This document shows positions 17,986 to 26,995 of a stretch of 44,310 nucleotides of DNA, one piece after another. The notes below the pieces were generated by a model that did no database searches, had not been told where the DNA came from, and was given only the letters and a program-made list of their open reading frames with translations. Both the position numbers and the translations under genes were made by a program. The DNA comes from Acetobacteraceae bacterium (GTDB taxonomy: Bacteria > Pseudomonadota > Alphaproteobacteria > Acetobacterales > Acetobacteraceae), in contig JANYCX010000141.1 of NCBI GenBank assembly GCA_025360065.1, positions 1 to 44,310 on the forward strand. Direction: 5' to 3'. The stretch's first letter is position 1, and the number at the start of each line of letters is the position of its first letter.

Positions 17986-18456
17986 TCAGGCGACGTCCCG
18001 TTCGTTTGACCTGCCGCGCAATTCGGCAACGACGCGCGCCTTCATGCGGGACAGATCGGTGTTGATGTCGTGCAGGCGTTCGGGGGAAACCCCGGCGGAA
18101 ATAGTCCGCAGCATCGCCGCACGCTCGGCGCCGAGTTCTTTCAGGACCGGCAATGCCTTGTCTCGCAAATGCAAGCGCCAGATGCGCCGGTCATGCGGAT
18201 CGTCGCGGCGTTCAACCAGGCCGTGCTGTTCGAGCTTGTCGATCAGCCGAGCGGCGGTAATCGGTTCAACCTCCAGCAGTTCGGCGAGTTCCTTTTGCGA
18301 CAGGCCGGGCTGGCGTTCGATCCACATCAGCGTCACCCATTGGGCGCGGGTCATGCCATGTGCTGCCGCACGGCGGTCAGCGTCCAGGCGTAAATGCCGG
18401 GCAAGATCGTGCAGCAGAAATAGGAGATCGGGCTGATCGGGCATGGGACCGATCAT
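17986..18456 (-). CDS. MarR-family transcriptional regulator
   Basis: This is a winged-helix regulator of about 156 residues. The DNA-binding helix region LSQKELAELLEVEPITAARLIDKLEQHGLVERRDDPHDRRIWRLHL is typical of MarR, with the DDPHDRR wing tip. It should be a dimeric repressor of the emrA-emrB-emrB operon that begins one base after its stop and responds to a small aromatic ligand. The start may be 18456 or 18444; both lack a strong ribosome site. It follows the nusG terminator. Confidence 0.88.
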   Translation of the reverse strand: MIGPMPDQPDLLFLLHDLARHLRLDADRRAAAHGMTRAQWVTLMWIERQPGLSQKELAELLEVEPITAARLIDKLEQHGLVERRDDPHDRRIWRLHLRDKALPVLKELGAERAAMLRTISAGVSPERLHDINTDLSRMKARVVAELRGRSNERDVA

Positions 18457-18487
18457 AAGCAGCGTTATCTTAAGGAAGCATCCCCAA

Positions 18488-18527
18488 AATACATGCAGCC
18501 CCCGCGTGGCTGCCACGCGGGGGCTGC
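18488..18527 (-). terminator. Intrinsic terminator after nusG
   Basis: A 15-bp perfect stem pairs 18495-18509 with 18513-18527, with a 3-base loop (CTG). On the minus strand it is followed by a short T-rich stretch (ATGTATTTT). It lies 21 bases beyond the nusG stop, so it separates nusG from the marR operon. Confidence 0.82.
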
Positions 18528-18548
18528 TTCAGGCAATGGGAGTTGCGT

Positions 18549-19079
18549 TTAAAGCTTTTCGACTTGCCCGTATTCCAGTTCCACCGGGGTGGAGCGGCCA
18601 AAGATCGAGACGCTGACCTTGACCCGGCCTTTTTCCTCGTCGACTTCTTCGACAGTGCCGTTGAAGCTGGTGAACGGACCATCGGCCACGCGGACCTGTT
18701 CGCCCACTTCGTACAAAATTGCGGGCCGCTTGCGTTCCACACCTTCGGCCGACTGCTTGAGGATGCGTTCGGCCTCGCTATCGGGGATCGGCGTCGGGCG
18801 GGTTTTGCTGCCGAGAAAGCCGGTGACCTTGGGGGTGTCCTTGACCAGATGCCAAGCATCGTCGGTCAGTTCCATCTTCACTAGCACGTAGCCGGGGAAA
18901 AACTTGCGCTCGGCGTTGATCTTCTGGCCGCGGCGCAGTTCGACCACTTCCTCAAGCGGGACCAACACCTCGTCAATTTGATCGGCCAGACCCTTCTGGG
19001 CGGCCTGTTCCTTGATCTGTTGGGCGATCTTTTTCTCGAACCCAGAATAAACATGCACGACGTACCAACGCTTGGCCAT
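18549..19079 (-). CDS. nusG: Transcription termination/antitermination factor NusG
   Basis: The 176-residue factor binds RNA polymerase and, through its KOW domain, Rho or ribosomal S10. Residues about 1-115 are the NGN domain ([19 protein letters not shown], the long [14 protein letters not shown] block, VTGFLG), and residues about 125-175 are the KOW domain ([37 protein letters not shown]). The start is taken at ATG 19079 ([11 protein letters not shown]); a GTG just before it is also possible. secE lies 9 bases upstream. A strong terminator follows; rplK, which usually follows nusG, is not there. Confidence 0.97.
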   Translation of the reverse strand: MAKRWYVVHVYSGFEKKIAQQIKEQAAQKGLADQIDEVLVPLEEVVELRRGQKINAERKFFPGYVLVKMELTDDAWHLVKDTPKVTGFLGSKTRPTPIPDSEAERILKQSAEGVERKRPAILYEVGEQVRVADGPFTSFNGTVEEVDEEKGRVKVSVSIFGRSTPVELEYGQVEKL

Positions 19080-19088
19080 CACCTGATC

Positions 19089-19301
19089 CTAAAAACCGAA
19101 GCCGAAAATCGCGCGGATCGCCAGCCCGATGACCTGATCGGCCACAAAGAAAAACACCGCCGCCAAGGTGGACAACGCGAACACCAGCCCGGTGGTCACG
19201 AGTGTTTCCTTACGGGACGGCCAGGTTACCTTGGTGGCTTCCAGGCGCACATCGCGCAGGAATTTCACCGGATTAGTCCAAACCGCTGCCACGCCGGTCA
19301 T
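19089..19301 (-). CDS. secE: Preprotein translocase subunit SecE
   Basis: The 70-residue protein is the single-helix bacterial SecE of the SecYEG channel. The amphipathic part NPVKFLRDVRLEATKVTWPSRKETLVTT contains the conserved TWPSRKE motif, followed by one membrane helix (ALSTLAAVFFFVADQVIGLAI). The length suits the short alphaproteobacterial form. It is upstream of nusG, and downstream of the tRNA-Trp gene with which it is usually co-transcribed in proteobacteria. Confidence 0.96.
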   Translation of the reverse strand: MTGVAAVWTNPVKFLRDVRLEATKVTWPSRKETLVTTGLVFALSTLAAVFFFVADQVIGLAIRAIFGFGF

Positions 19302-19328
19302 TCCCCTACGTTTCTGCCGCCGCTCGGT

Positions 19329-19405
19329 TGGCAGGGGTGGAGGGTCTCGAACCCCCAGCCTTCGGTTTTGGAGACCGACGCTCTAGCCAATTGAGCTACA
19401 CCCCT
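19329..19405 (-). tRNA. tRNA-Trp (CCA)
   Basis: The minus strand gives acceptor AGGGGTG, D-arm TAGCTCAATTGGCTAGAG, anticodon arm CGGTC-TCCAAAA-CCG and T-arm GGGGGTTCGAGACCCTC, with 3' CCA encoded. The anticodon is CCA. It is immediately upstream of secE. Confidence 0.95.
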
Positions 19406-19505
19406 AGCGATCCGACCCGCGTACAGCATCCCGCACGGGCAAAGGCGCCCGCGACCGAGAGACACCTAAAAACGGCGAGACGGGGGAAATGTCAAGGGGG
19501 AGGCA

Positions 19506-19579
19506 TGGAGCGGGTGGAGGGAATCGAACCCTCGTGGCTAGCTTGGAAGGCTAGAACTCTACCATTGAGCTACACCCGC
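19506..19579 (-). tRNA. tRNA-Gly (TCC)
   Basis: The minus strand folds as a cloverleaf with acceptor GCGGGTG/CACCCGC and anticodon arm CTAGC-CTTCCAA-GCTAG, so the anticodon is TCC. CCA is encoded. Its acceptor and T-arm resemble those of the tRNA-Gly(CCC) at 12960-13033. Confidence 0.95.
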
Positions 19580-19593
19580 ATAACGTTGGGCTT

Positions 19594-19679
19594 TGGTGGA
19601 AGGGGTTGGATTCGAACCAACGTAGGCGTGAGCCAGCGGATTTACAGTCCGCCCCCTTTAGCCACTCGGGCACCCTTCC
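19594..19679 (-). tRNA. tRNA-Tyr (GTA)
   Basis: The minus strand starts GGAAGGGTGCCCGAGTGG and has the long variable arm of a class II tRNA. The anticodon loop CTGTAAA gives GTA. CCA is encoded. It heads the tRNA-Tyr, tRNA-Gly, tRNA-Trp, secE, nusG series. Confidence 0.96.
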
Positions 19680-19811
19680 GGCCAAAATCCTGACCCACGA
19701 TCATCGCTGATCGGGTTCAGAACGCGGTGGGTATCGCCTCCGCCCCCCTTGTGTCAACGCCGATGCAGCGGGTGTTTGTCGCAAGCCGCACTTGAAGCTA
19801 TAGGAGACGGC

Positions 19812-21026
19812 ATGAAACCACCTCGCAAATCCCACTCCGGCGGCCGTCCGCCGGGTGGCTCCGGCCCCTCGGGTCCGAAAAAACCATCTTATGGCGCCGG
19901 CGGGTCCAGCCGTGATGGCGCGCGCAGCTTTGGTCCGCGCCCATCTGGCCCCCGCCCCCATGGAGACCGTCCGCAAAGCGACCGTCCGCAAGGAGATCGT
20001 CCGCAGAGTGATCGCCCACCGACCGACCGCCCGCAAAACGAACGGCCGCGCGGCGATCGGCCGTATTCTGCACGTCCGAAATCGGATCGACCGTATTCCG
20101 AGCGCCCAAAATCGGACCGGCCCTATTCCGACCGCTCCAAACCAGATCGGTCGGATGCACGCCCATCTGCCAACACCCTCGCGCTCGCCCCACGCCCCGA
20201 GGCACCGCGGCAGGAAGCCCCGCGCGGCCCCAAGCGCGTTTACACTCCGCGCCCGGTGCGGGAACCACGCCCGCAGCAAGACCCGGAAACCCGCGACGAA
20301 GACACCCCGCGCGGCGCGCTTTGGCTGTTCGGCACCCATTCGGTTGCGGCTGCCCTCGCCAACCCGGCCCGGCGACTGCGCCGGCTGCTGCTGACCGAGG
20401 AAGCCGAGGCTGAACTTGGCACCCGCCTGAAGCAGCCCTGGGCGATCCCGGCCGAACGTTGCGACCGCGACCGGCTGGAGAAATTGCTCGGGCGCGGCAT
20501 CGTCCATCAAGGCGCGGCGTTGCTTGCCGATCCCCTGGCGATGCCGTCATTGGCGCAGGCGCTGGAACGGCCCGGCCCGGTGTTGGTGCTCGACCAGGTC
20601 AGCGACCCGCGCAATGTCGGTGCCATTATCCGGTCCGCCGCCGCGTTTGGCGTCGCCTGCGTGATCACCCAGGAGCGCAACGCGCCGGATGAAACCGGAA
20701 CCTTGGCGAAAGCCGCGTCCGGTGCGCTCGAAACCCTGCCGATGCTGCGCGCGGTCAACATCGCCCGCACTTTGGTGGCCTTGCGCGCCGCCGGGCTGTG
20801 GGTGATCGGGCTCGATGCCTCCGGCCCGCCGATTTCCGGAGCAGCCCTGGCTAATCGCCGGGTGGCGTTGGTGTTGGGCAGCGAAGGCGAGGGCCTGCGC
20901 CGGCTGACCAAGGAAACCTGCGATGAGCTTGCCGGCATTTCGATGCCCGGTGGATCGTTAAGGCTCGACAGCCTCAACGTTTCAGCCGCCGCCGCGGTGG
21001 CGTTGTATGAAATGTCACGCAAGTGA
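19812..21026 (+). CDS. rlmB: 23S rRNA (guanosine-2'-O-)-methyltransferase RlmB/TrmH family with repetitive N-terminal tail
   Basis: The 404-residue protein ends in a SpoU domain of about 250 residues. Motif 1 is LVLDQVSDPRNVGAIIRSAAAFG, motif 2 is RVALVLGSEGEGLRRL, and motif 3 is SLNVSAAAAVALYEMSR. Preceding this is the substrate-recognition L30e-like domain (LFGTHSVAAALANPARRLRRLLLTEEAE). The first 150 residues are low complexity, with repeating DRPQS-like and DRPYSxRPKS units (19965-20144), probably disordered and RNA-contacting. RlmB is about 245 residues, so this tail nearly doubles its length. The ATG at 19812 has AGGAG at 19802-19806. It overlaps the next gene by 4 bases. Confidence 0.88.
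   Translation: MKPPRKSHSGGRPPGGSGPSGPKKPSYGAGGSSRDGARSFGPRPSGPRPHGDRPQSDRPQGDRPQSDRPPTDRPQNERPRGDRPYSARPKSDRPYSERPKSDRPYSDRSKPDRSDARPSANTLALAPRPEAPRQEAPRGPKRVYTPRPVREPRPQQDPETRDEDTPRGALWLFGTHSVAAALANPARRLRRLLLTEEAEAELGTRLKQPWAIPAERCDRDRLEKLLGRGIVHQGAALLADPLAMPSLAQALERPGPVLVLDQVSDPRNVGAIIRSAAAFGVACVITQERNAPDETGTLAKAASGALETLPMLRAVNIARTLVALRAAGLWVIGLDASGPPISGAALANRRVALVLGSEGEGLRRLTKETCDELAGISMPGGSLRLDSLNVSAAAAVALYEMSRK
19965..20144 (+). repeat. In-frame 15-base and 30-base coding repeats in the RlmB tail
   Basis: Six 15-base units encoding D/E-R-P-x-x (19965-20054) are followed by three 30-base units encoding DRPYSxRPKS-type decapeptides (20055-20144). All units are multiples of three, so length changes would keep the reading frame. 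Confidence 0.85.
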
Positions 21027-21802
21027 GGATCGCTGCCGCTGCCGAGGCTTTGCGGGCGCTGCGGTTGTCGGGTGCGGTTGCAATGCTGCCGCCCGATCTC
21101 GCCCCGCGCGATGTGGCCGAGGGGGTCGCGGTGCAGCGTGCCCACGCGGCGTTGCTCGGCGCCGATCCGCCGGGCGGCTTCAAGATCGGCGGTACGGCGA
21201 AGCGGATGCAGGACTACCTTGGCATCACCGCGCCCATGGCCGGGTTTATGCGGGCGGAGGATATCCACGCCACCGGCGCGACACTGCCGTGGTCGAACCG
21301 CAGCGGCGTCGAATGTGAAATCGCCGTCCGTCTTGCCCGCGATTTGCCGCCCGGCCCGTGCACGCCGGCGCAGGCAGCCGATGCGGTGGGGGAGGTTTTT
21401 GCCGCCATCGAGCTGGTAGAAAACCGCTACGGCACGCCGCCGATGGGGGATCTGCAGGCGATTGGGGTGCCTACCCTGGTCGCCGATCAGGTCTATCACC
21501 GGGCTGCGGTGATCGGTGTGCCCTGTGCCGCGTGGCGCACGCTGGATCTGGCCGCCATCACCGGCCGGATCAGCATTAATGGCGTGATGCGCGCCGAGGG
21601 CACCGGCGCCGAACTGCTCGGCCATCCGATGAATGCGCTCGCCTGGCTGGTTGATTCCGCCACCGCGCATGGGTTTGGTGGTTTGCGTGCTGGGCAGGTG
21701 ATGATGCTCGGCAGCGTCACCCCGCCGATCTGGCTCGATGGTCCGGGGACAGTAACGGTGGCCTTTGCCGGGCTTGGGGACGTGGTTCTGCATTTCGGCT
21801 AG
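21023..21802 (+). CDS. 2-keto-4-pentenoate hydratase (MhpD family)
   Basis: The 259-residue protein has the fumarylacetoacetase-like fold of the MhpD/HpcG family, which hydrates 2-oxopent-4-enoate or related enols. Visible features are GFKIGGTAKRMQDYLG, the metal-binding VECEIAVRLARDLP and EVFAAIELVENRY segments, and the closing GSVTPPIWLDGPGTVTVAFAGLG. It starts with a GTG that overlaps the rlmB stop (GTGA, 21023-21026). No other aromatic-degradation gene is nearby, so the pathway is unknown. Confidence 0.82.
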   Translation: MRIAAAAEALRALRLSGAVAMLPPDLAPRDVAEGVAVQRAHAALLGADPPGGFKIGGTAKRMQDYLGITAPMAGFMRAEDIHATGATLPWSNRSGVECEIAVRLARDLPPGPCTPAQAADAVGEVFAAIELVENRYGTPPMGDLQAIGVPTLVADQVYHRAAVIGVPCAAWRTLDLAAITGRISINGVMRAEGTGAELLGHPMNALAWLVDSATAHGFGGLRAGQVMMLGSVTPPIWLDGPGTVTVAFAGLGDVVLHFG

Positions 21803-21815
21803 ACTCTAAATCTTA

Positions 21816-21845
21816 TTGATAAGCTTACAGGTTCTTCCCTATTAT
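21816..21845 (+). promoter_or_regulatory. Sigma-70-like promoter upstream of the alpha-2-macroglobulin gene
   Basis: TTGATA (21816-21821) and TATTAT (21840-21845) are separated by 18 bases, 30 bases upstream of the ATG at 21875, with GGAG at 21862-21865 as ribosome site. The region is unusually AT-rich for this window. It was found by eye and is not verified. Confidence 0.5.
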
Positions 21846-21874
21846 TGCGGCTCCCGCGCTCTGGAGCCCCGCAT

Positions 21875-24800
21875 ATGTCGCACCGCCTGTTTGCCGCCGT
21901 TGTGTTGGTGCTGTTGGGGTTGCTGGCGGGGTCGGCGCACGCCCAGAACGCGGTGCTGCCCGATGGGGTCGAACGCGACGCCGCAAGCTGGTTGCAGGGA
22001 TTAACCAAGGCTTACCCGGCGGGTGGGAATGCGAAATCCCGCGCCGATGCCGAACAGGCGGCCTCCGCCGCAGTCAAAAAGAACGACTCCAAGGCCGAGA
22101 TCGCCGCGCTGGAACGCCGGGTCGGGCTTGGTCAGGCGAGCATTGCGCATTTCCTGGCGCTGTCCGCTGCCTATGACACGGCGACGCCGAAGGATTTCCA
22201 GCGATCATTATTTGCGGCCGCACGCGCGTTGTCGCTGGCCGAACAGCCGCTGGACCGCCTCGCCCCGTTGCTGGCGATTGCCGACGCGCTGCAAGGTTTG
22301 AAGCGCGACGTGCAGGCCATCCCGGTTCTGCTGGCAGCGGTCGAAGCCGCGCCGGCTGATCCTGATGTCGCCCATCGCCTCGCTGAACTGCGCCAAAGCG
22401 TTGGCATGCGGGTGCTGCGGGTCCGGCGTGAGGGTGAATCCGACCCGCCGCGCGCCTGCATCGAATTTACCGTGCCGTTGACCAAGCGCGGCGATTTCCA
22501 GCCGCAGGACTGGGTGACGCTCACCCCGGCCATCCCGGCGGCCGCCGTGACCCGTGAAGATAACCAGCTATGCGTGTCCGGCCTGCCATCGGCGACGACC
22601 ACGCGCCTGACAATGCGTGCCGGAATGCCCGGTGATGTCGCCGCAGATGCAGCACCAGTCGCGCTCAAGGCCGATGAAGTCGTCAACGTGACGATGCCCA
22701 AGCGCACTCCACGCATCGATTTCGACACCCGGATGTTCGTGCTGCCGCGCGGGCAGGCGCCGGCCAGCATGCTGGCGACAGTCAATGTGTCGTCCGTCAG
22801 CCTCAGTCTGGTCCGCCTGACCGAACGCAACATTCCGCTGTTTCTGCAAAACTACAAACTCGGCCAGGCGGTGCCCAACTGGACCGCGCGCGACATTGCC
22901 GAGAATACCGGGCGTCAGGTTTGGACGGGCCGCGCCGAGATTCCGGGTTGGGAGGCAAATAGGGTCATCCGCACGGCGTTGCCGATGCCCGATGACATGC
23001 GCAAATCCGGACCTGGGCTGTACGCGCTGATCGCGTCCCCCGGCGATGGCACCAGCGGGGACGCGGCTTCGGTGCAAATTATCCTCAACACCGATATTGC
23101 GCCGACGGTGTGGCGTGGCAGCGATGGGCTGACCGTGCAGGTGCGCTCCTACGCCGATGCCACCGTGCAAACCGGGGTGCGGCTGGTGCTGCTGGCGCGC
23201 AACAACGACATTCTGGCCGAGGCCAGCACCGGCCCCGATGGTGTTGCCCGCTTTGCCGCGCCCTTGCTGCGTGGCCAGGGCCCGTTGGCGCCCGCCGTTT
23301 TGCATGCGTTCGGCAAGGACGATGATTTCGCGGCCCTCGACCTCACCACCGCCGCCTTCGATCTGTCTGATCGCGGGGTCGAAGGCCAACCGCATCCCGG
23401 CCCGGTCGATAGCTATGTCTGGACCGATCGCGGGATTTATCGCGCCGGGGAGACCATCAACTTGATGGCATTGGTGCGCGATGCCGCCGGCGCGCCGCTC
23501 GATCTGCCGATCCGGATCACCGTGCGGCGCCCGAACGGGCAGGTTTTCATCGAAGCGGTGCCGCCGCGCGGCGCGGATGCCGCCTTGCATCTGCCGATCA
23601 CCCTGACCGCCAGCGCGCCGGCCGGCACTTGGTCGGCGGAATTGCGCACCGATCCGGCCAGCCCGCCGATTGGCCGGGTTGAATTCAAGGTCGATGCCTT
23701 CGTGCCGGATCGGCTTGCGGTTGAACCCGCCGCCCTTCCCGCGCAGATCGGCCCGGACACTGCGCCGCTTGGCATTACCGCACGGTTTTTGTACGGCGCG
23801 CCGGCAGCGAACATGACGGCATCGGCAACCTTCCGCCTGTTGCCCGATGCGGCGGCGTTCCCGGCGCTGGTCGGCTGGAAAGTCGGCCTGGCTGGTGAAG
23901 CCTATGCCCCCGAGGAACGCAAGATCGCGGTCGGCGACACCGATGCCGATGGCCGCACCGAACTCCCCTTCGAGCTTGGCCGCCTGCCCGACACCACCAT
24001 GCCGCTGAAAGCCGCGTTCGATGTCGCGATCAACGACCCTGCCGGGCGCGGTGCCCATGCCCGCTTCGAAATCCCGGTGCGACCGGCTGGCAACCTCATC
24101 GGGGTGAAGCCGGTCTTTGCCGATGATGCGATCGACGCCGGTGCCGAGGCGGCCTTCGACATCGCAGCCTTCGCTCCCGCCGGCACGCGCATTGCCTTGC
24201 GCACCCGCATCCGCTTGGTGCGCGAACGGCCCGATTGGCGTCTGATCAGCCGTAACGGGCAGGCGAGCTACGCGACCGTGTGGAAAGACGAGCCGCTTGA
24301 AACCAAGGATGTCGAAATTCCAGCCAGCGGCGCGTTCCGCTTTGCCAGCAAGCTCGATTTCGGCCGCTACCGGCTGGACGTGTCCGAAGCCGGCGGCATG
24401 GCGGCGACATCCTTTCGCTTCCGCGCAGGATGGGCGGGGGCCGACAGCCCCGATATCCCCGATCGCGTCGATGTCTCAACCGACCGCCGCGCCATCCCCA
24501 TCGGTGGCACCGCGAAAGTCTATATCGCGCCGCCCTTCGCCGGTGAGGCCACAATTCTGGTGCTGTCTGACCGGGTGTTGTCGCTGCGCACCATTACGCT
24601 TGCCGCTGGTGGCACTGATATCGATGTGCCGGTCACCGAAGCCTGGGGGCCGGGCGCGTACGTCGCCGTTCATGTCTTCCGCGCCGGCGCTGGTGCGCGG
24701 CCGGGTCGGGCGATTGGCCTCGCCTGGGTCGGCACCGACACCAGCGCCCGCACGCTGGATGCCGCCATCGAGGCACCGAAATCCAGCCTGCCGCGCGGCA

Positions 24801-26995
24801 AAATCGATGTCGCCGTGCGGACCGCGCCGGGCGCCTGGGTCAGTCTGGCGGCGGTGGATGAGGGGATTTTGCGCCTCACCCGGTTTGCCTCGCCAGACCC
24901 GGTGCCGCATTTCCTTGGCCGTCGCCGCATCGGCATTGATATCCGCGATGATTGGGGGCGGCTGATTGCCCCGCCCGATGGTCTCGCCGCAGTGCTGCGC
25001 CAGGGTGGCGACGAAAACGGGATGATGCCGCGCAGCGACCCCAATCGCACCGTGACCAAATTCTTCCCACCGGTGCAGGCCGATGCCGAAGGCCGCGCCC
25101 GCTTCCCGCTTGAAATAGGCGATTTCGCCGGTGAGGTCCGCTTTATGGCGGTCGCCTGGCAAGGCAAACGGATCGGTTCCGCCAATGCGGCGATGACGGT
25201 GCGGGATCCACTGGTCGCCGATGTGCTGCTGCCGTCACATCTCGCGCCCGGCGACGAGGCACGGTTGACCGTGCTGCTGCATAATCTCGATCTGCCAGCC
25301 GGCACTGTCACTGCCGAACTCGCAACCGATGGCGCGGTGAGCATCGCCGGCACGTCCCGGTTCAGCCAGACTATGGCGGTCGGTGCCCAGGCCTTGCCGA
25401 ACACCATCCTGAAAGCGACCGGCATTGGCAGTGGGACTGTTACGCTGACCGTCATCGGGCCCAACAATTTCAAGGTTACCCATACCGGCAAGGTTTACGT
25501 CGCCCCCGCCCGTGACCGGGTGACGGAAATTGCCGGCGCCGAGTTGGCCCCCGGTGCCGAACGCCGGCTGGCCGTGGACGTCGCGCGCTTCATTCCCGGC
25601 ACCGTATCAGCCAGCGTCACGGTCGGCGGGCGGGTGCGTTACAGCACGGCATCTTTGGTCGCTGCGTTGGATGCCTATGAATTCTCCTGCCTCGAACAGG
25701 CGACCAGCCGCGGCTTACCGCTCGCGCTGCTGGCAGACGGTGCGATGGCCGGCCCCGACCGCGCCGCGCGCTTGCAGCAAGCGGTGGATCAGGTGCTCGA
25801 TCGCCAGCGTTATGACGGGGCCTTCGCCCTGTGGCGTGCCACCGGCGATGCCGAACCATGGTTGACTTCGTACGCCACCGAATTCCTGCTGCGCGCCCGC
25901 AAAGCCGGGGCGACGGTGCCGGACGTGCCGATGGCCGAGGCGTTGAAGCACCTGTCCGACGAAGCCGCCAACCAGTATCGCACCAGCCCGGAGGATATCT
26001 CCGCCCAGGCCTATCGGCTTTACGTGCTGGCGCTTGCTGGCCAGAGCCGTCCGGGCGCGGCCCGCATCCTCGCCGAAACACCCAACCGGGTGCCGACGCC
26101 CTTGGCCCGCGCCCAGATCGCGGCGGCTTTGGCGTTGGCGGGCGACACGGTGCGGGCCGAGGCGATGTTCGTCGCCGCGCTTGATGGTTTGACCCGCAAT
26201 TACTGGGCCGCCGATTACGGCAGTGCGTTGCGAGATCGCGCGGCAATCGCGGTGCTGCTCGGCGAAAGCGGGTTGCTGCCCCAGCGTTTGGCGACCCTGA
26301 TCGGCAGCTTGCCGGGCGCGGAGTTGAAGCCGGCAGCCGCCAGCACCCAGGAACAAGCCTGGCTCGCCGCGGCCAGCGCAGTACTTGGCCGCGGCCTGCC
26401 GCCGATATCGGCAAGTCTTGATGGGGTGGCTTTGGCCGCCGCACCGTCGGCTACCGCGCCGCTGCGCGCGCCCGCTGTGCTGCGCAACACCGGCACCACC
26501 GCACTCTGGCAAACTATGTCGGTCGCCGGCGTGCCAATTGCCGCCCCGCCTGCTTCGGCCAGCCAGATGGACATCCGACGCAAATTCTTCAACGCCGAGG
26601 GCAAGCCGCTCGATCCGCGCCGTATCCGCCAGAACACCAGCTTTGTCATGCTGCTCGAAGCGCGAGGCCCGGTCGATGACCAGCCAAGCCAGATCGCCCT
26701 TACCCAGGGCCTGCCCGCCGGATGGGAAATTGTCGGCCGCTTTGGCGAGGGCGCAATCGAGACCATGCCGTGGCTCGGGGAACTTTCGGCCACCGACACC
26801 CAGCCGGCGCTCGAAGATCGTTTCGCCGCAATTGGCCGGATGAAGGGCGAACAGCGCGATGTCCGCGTCGCGGTGAAATTGCGCGCGGTGTTCCCTGGCA
26901 GCTACGAAATGCCCGGTGCGTCGGTCGCCAACATGTATCGCCCGGCGCTCGGCGCGCGGCTCGGGACCGATCGGGTGGTGGTCGCCGCGCCGTGA
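21875..26995 (+). CDS. Bacterial alpha-2-macroglobulin (YfhM-like) with thioester
   Basis: The 1706-residue protein should trap proteases in the periplasm, guarding the cell envelope after peptidoglycan damage. It starts with a signal peptide (MSHRLFAAVVLVLLGLLAGSAHA, about 23 residues) and has no lipobox cysteine, so it is predicted soluble rather than the lipoprotein of the E. coli ECAM type. A long string of macroglobulin-like beta domains follows, with the PDRLAVEP and YVWTDRGIYRAGETINLMALVRD blocks typical of the family. The thioester motif CLEQ is intact (C1272 to Q1275) within the alpha-helical complement-like domain. The start at 21875 has GGAG 10 bases upstream. It overlaps pbpC in a GTGA, reproducing the conserved YfhM-PbpC pair. 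Confidence 0.93.
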   Translation: MSHRLFAAVVLVLLGLLAGSAHAQNAVLPDGVERDAASWLQGLTKAYPAGGNAKSRADAEQAASAAVKKNDSKAEIAALERRVGLGQASIAHFLALSAAYDTATPKDFQRSLFAAARALSLAEQPLDRLAPLLAIADALQGLKRDVQAIPVLLAAVEAAPADPDVAHRLAELRQSVGMRVLRVRREGESDPPRACIEFTVPLTKRGDFQPQDWVTLTPAIPAAAVTREDNQLCVSGLPSATTTRLTMRAGMPGDVAADAAPVALKADEVVNVTMPKRTPRIDFDTRMFVLPRGQAPASMLATVNVSSVSLSLVRLTERNIPLFLQNYKLGQAVPNWTARDIAENTGRQVWTGRAEIPGWEANRVIRTALPMPDDMRKSGPGLYALIASPGDGTSGDAASVQIILNTDIAPTVWRGSDGLTVQVRSYADATVQTGVRLVLLARNNDILAEASTGPDGVARFAAPLLRGQGPLAPAVLHAFGKDDDFAALDLTTAAFDLSDRGVEGQPHPGPVDSYVWTDRGIYRAGETINLMALVRDAAGAPLDLPIRITVRRPNGQVFIEAVPPRGADAALHLPITLTASAPAGTWSAELRTDPASPPIGRVEFKVDAFVPDRLAVEPAALPAQIGPDTAPLGITARFLYGAPAANMTASATFRLLPDAAAFPALVGWKVGLAGEAYAPEERKIAVGDTDADGRTELPFELGRLPDTTMPLKAAFDVAINDPAGRGAHARFEIPVRPAGNLIGVKPVFADDAIDAGAEAAFDIAAFAPAGTRIALRTRIRLVRERPDWRLISRNGQASYATVWKDEPLETKDVEIPASGAFRFASKLDFGRYRLDVSEAGGMAATSFRFRAGWAGADSPDIPDRVDVSTDRRAIPIGGTAKVYIAPPFAGEATILVLSDRVLSLRTITLAAGGTDIDVPVTEAWGPGAYVAVHVFRAGAGARPGRAIGLAWVGTDTSARTLDAAIEAPKSSLPRGKIDVAVRTAPGAWVSLAAVDEGILRLTRFASPDPVPHFLGRRRIGIDIRDDWGRLIAPPDGLAAVLRQGGDENGMMPRSDPNRTVTKFFPPVQADAEGRARFPLEIGDFAGEVRFMAVAWQGKRIGSANAAMTVRDPLVADVLLPSHLAPGDEARLTVLLHNLDLPAGTVTAELATDGAVSIAGTSRFSQTMAVGAQALPNTILKATGIGSGTVTLTVIGPNNFKVTHTGKVYVAPARDRVTEIAGAELAPGAERRLAVDVARFIPGTVSASVTVGGRVRYSTASLVAALDAYEFSCLEQATSRGLPLALLADGAMAGPDRAARLQQAVDQVLDRQRYDGAFALWRATGDAEPWLTSYATEFLLRARKAGATVPDVPMAEALKHLSDEAANQYRTSPEDISAQAYRLYVLALAGQSRPGAARILAETPNRVPTPLARAQIAAALALAGDTVRAEAMFVAALDGLTRNYWAADYGSALRDRAAIAVLLGESGLLPQRLATLIGSLPGAELKPAAASTQEQAWLAAASAVLGRGLPPISASLDGVALAAAPSATAPLRAPAVLRNTGTTALWQTMSVAGVPIAAPPASASQMDIRRKFFNAEGKPLDPRRIRQNTSFVMLLEARGPVDDQPSQIALTQGLPAGWEIVGRFGEGAIETMPWLGELSATDTQPALEDRFAAIGRMKGEQRDVRVAVKLRAVFPGSYEMPGASVANMYRPALGARLGTDRVVVAAP

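Noticed and set aside
18444-18494. A MarR operator palindrome upstream of the marR gene
   Set aside because: TAAG and CTTA are found with matching orientation, but the arms are too short to support an operator.
22568-24058. A 496-codon open frame antisense to the alpha-2-macroglobulin gene
   Set aside because: Long antisense frames are common in high-GC coding DNA. It shows no family pattern, and the plus frame has a signal peptide and the CLEQ thioester.
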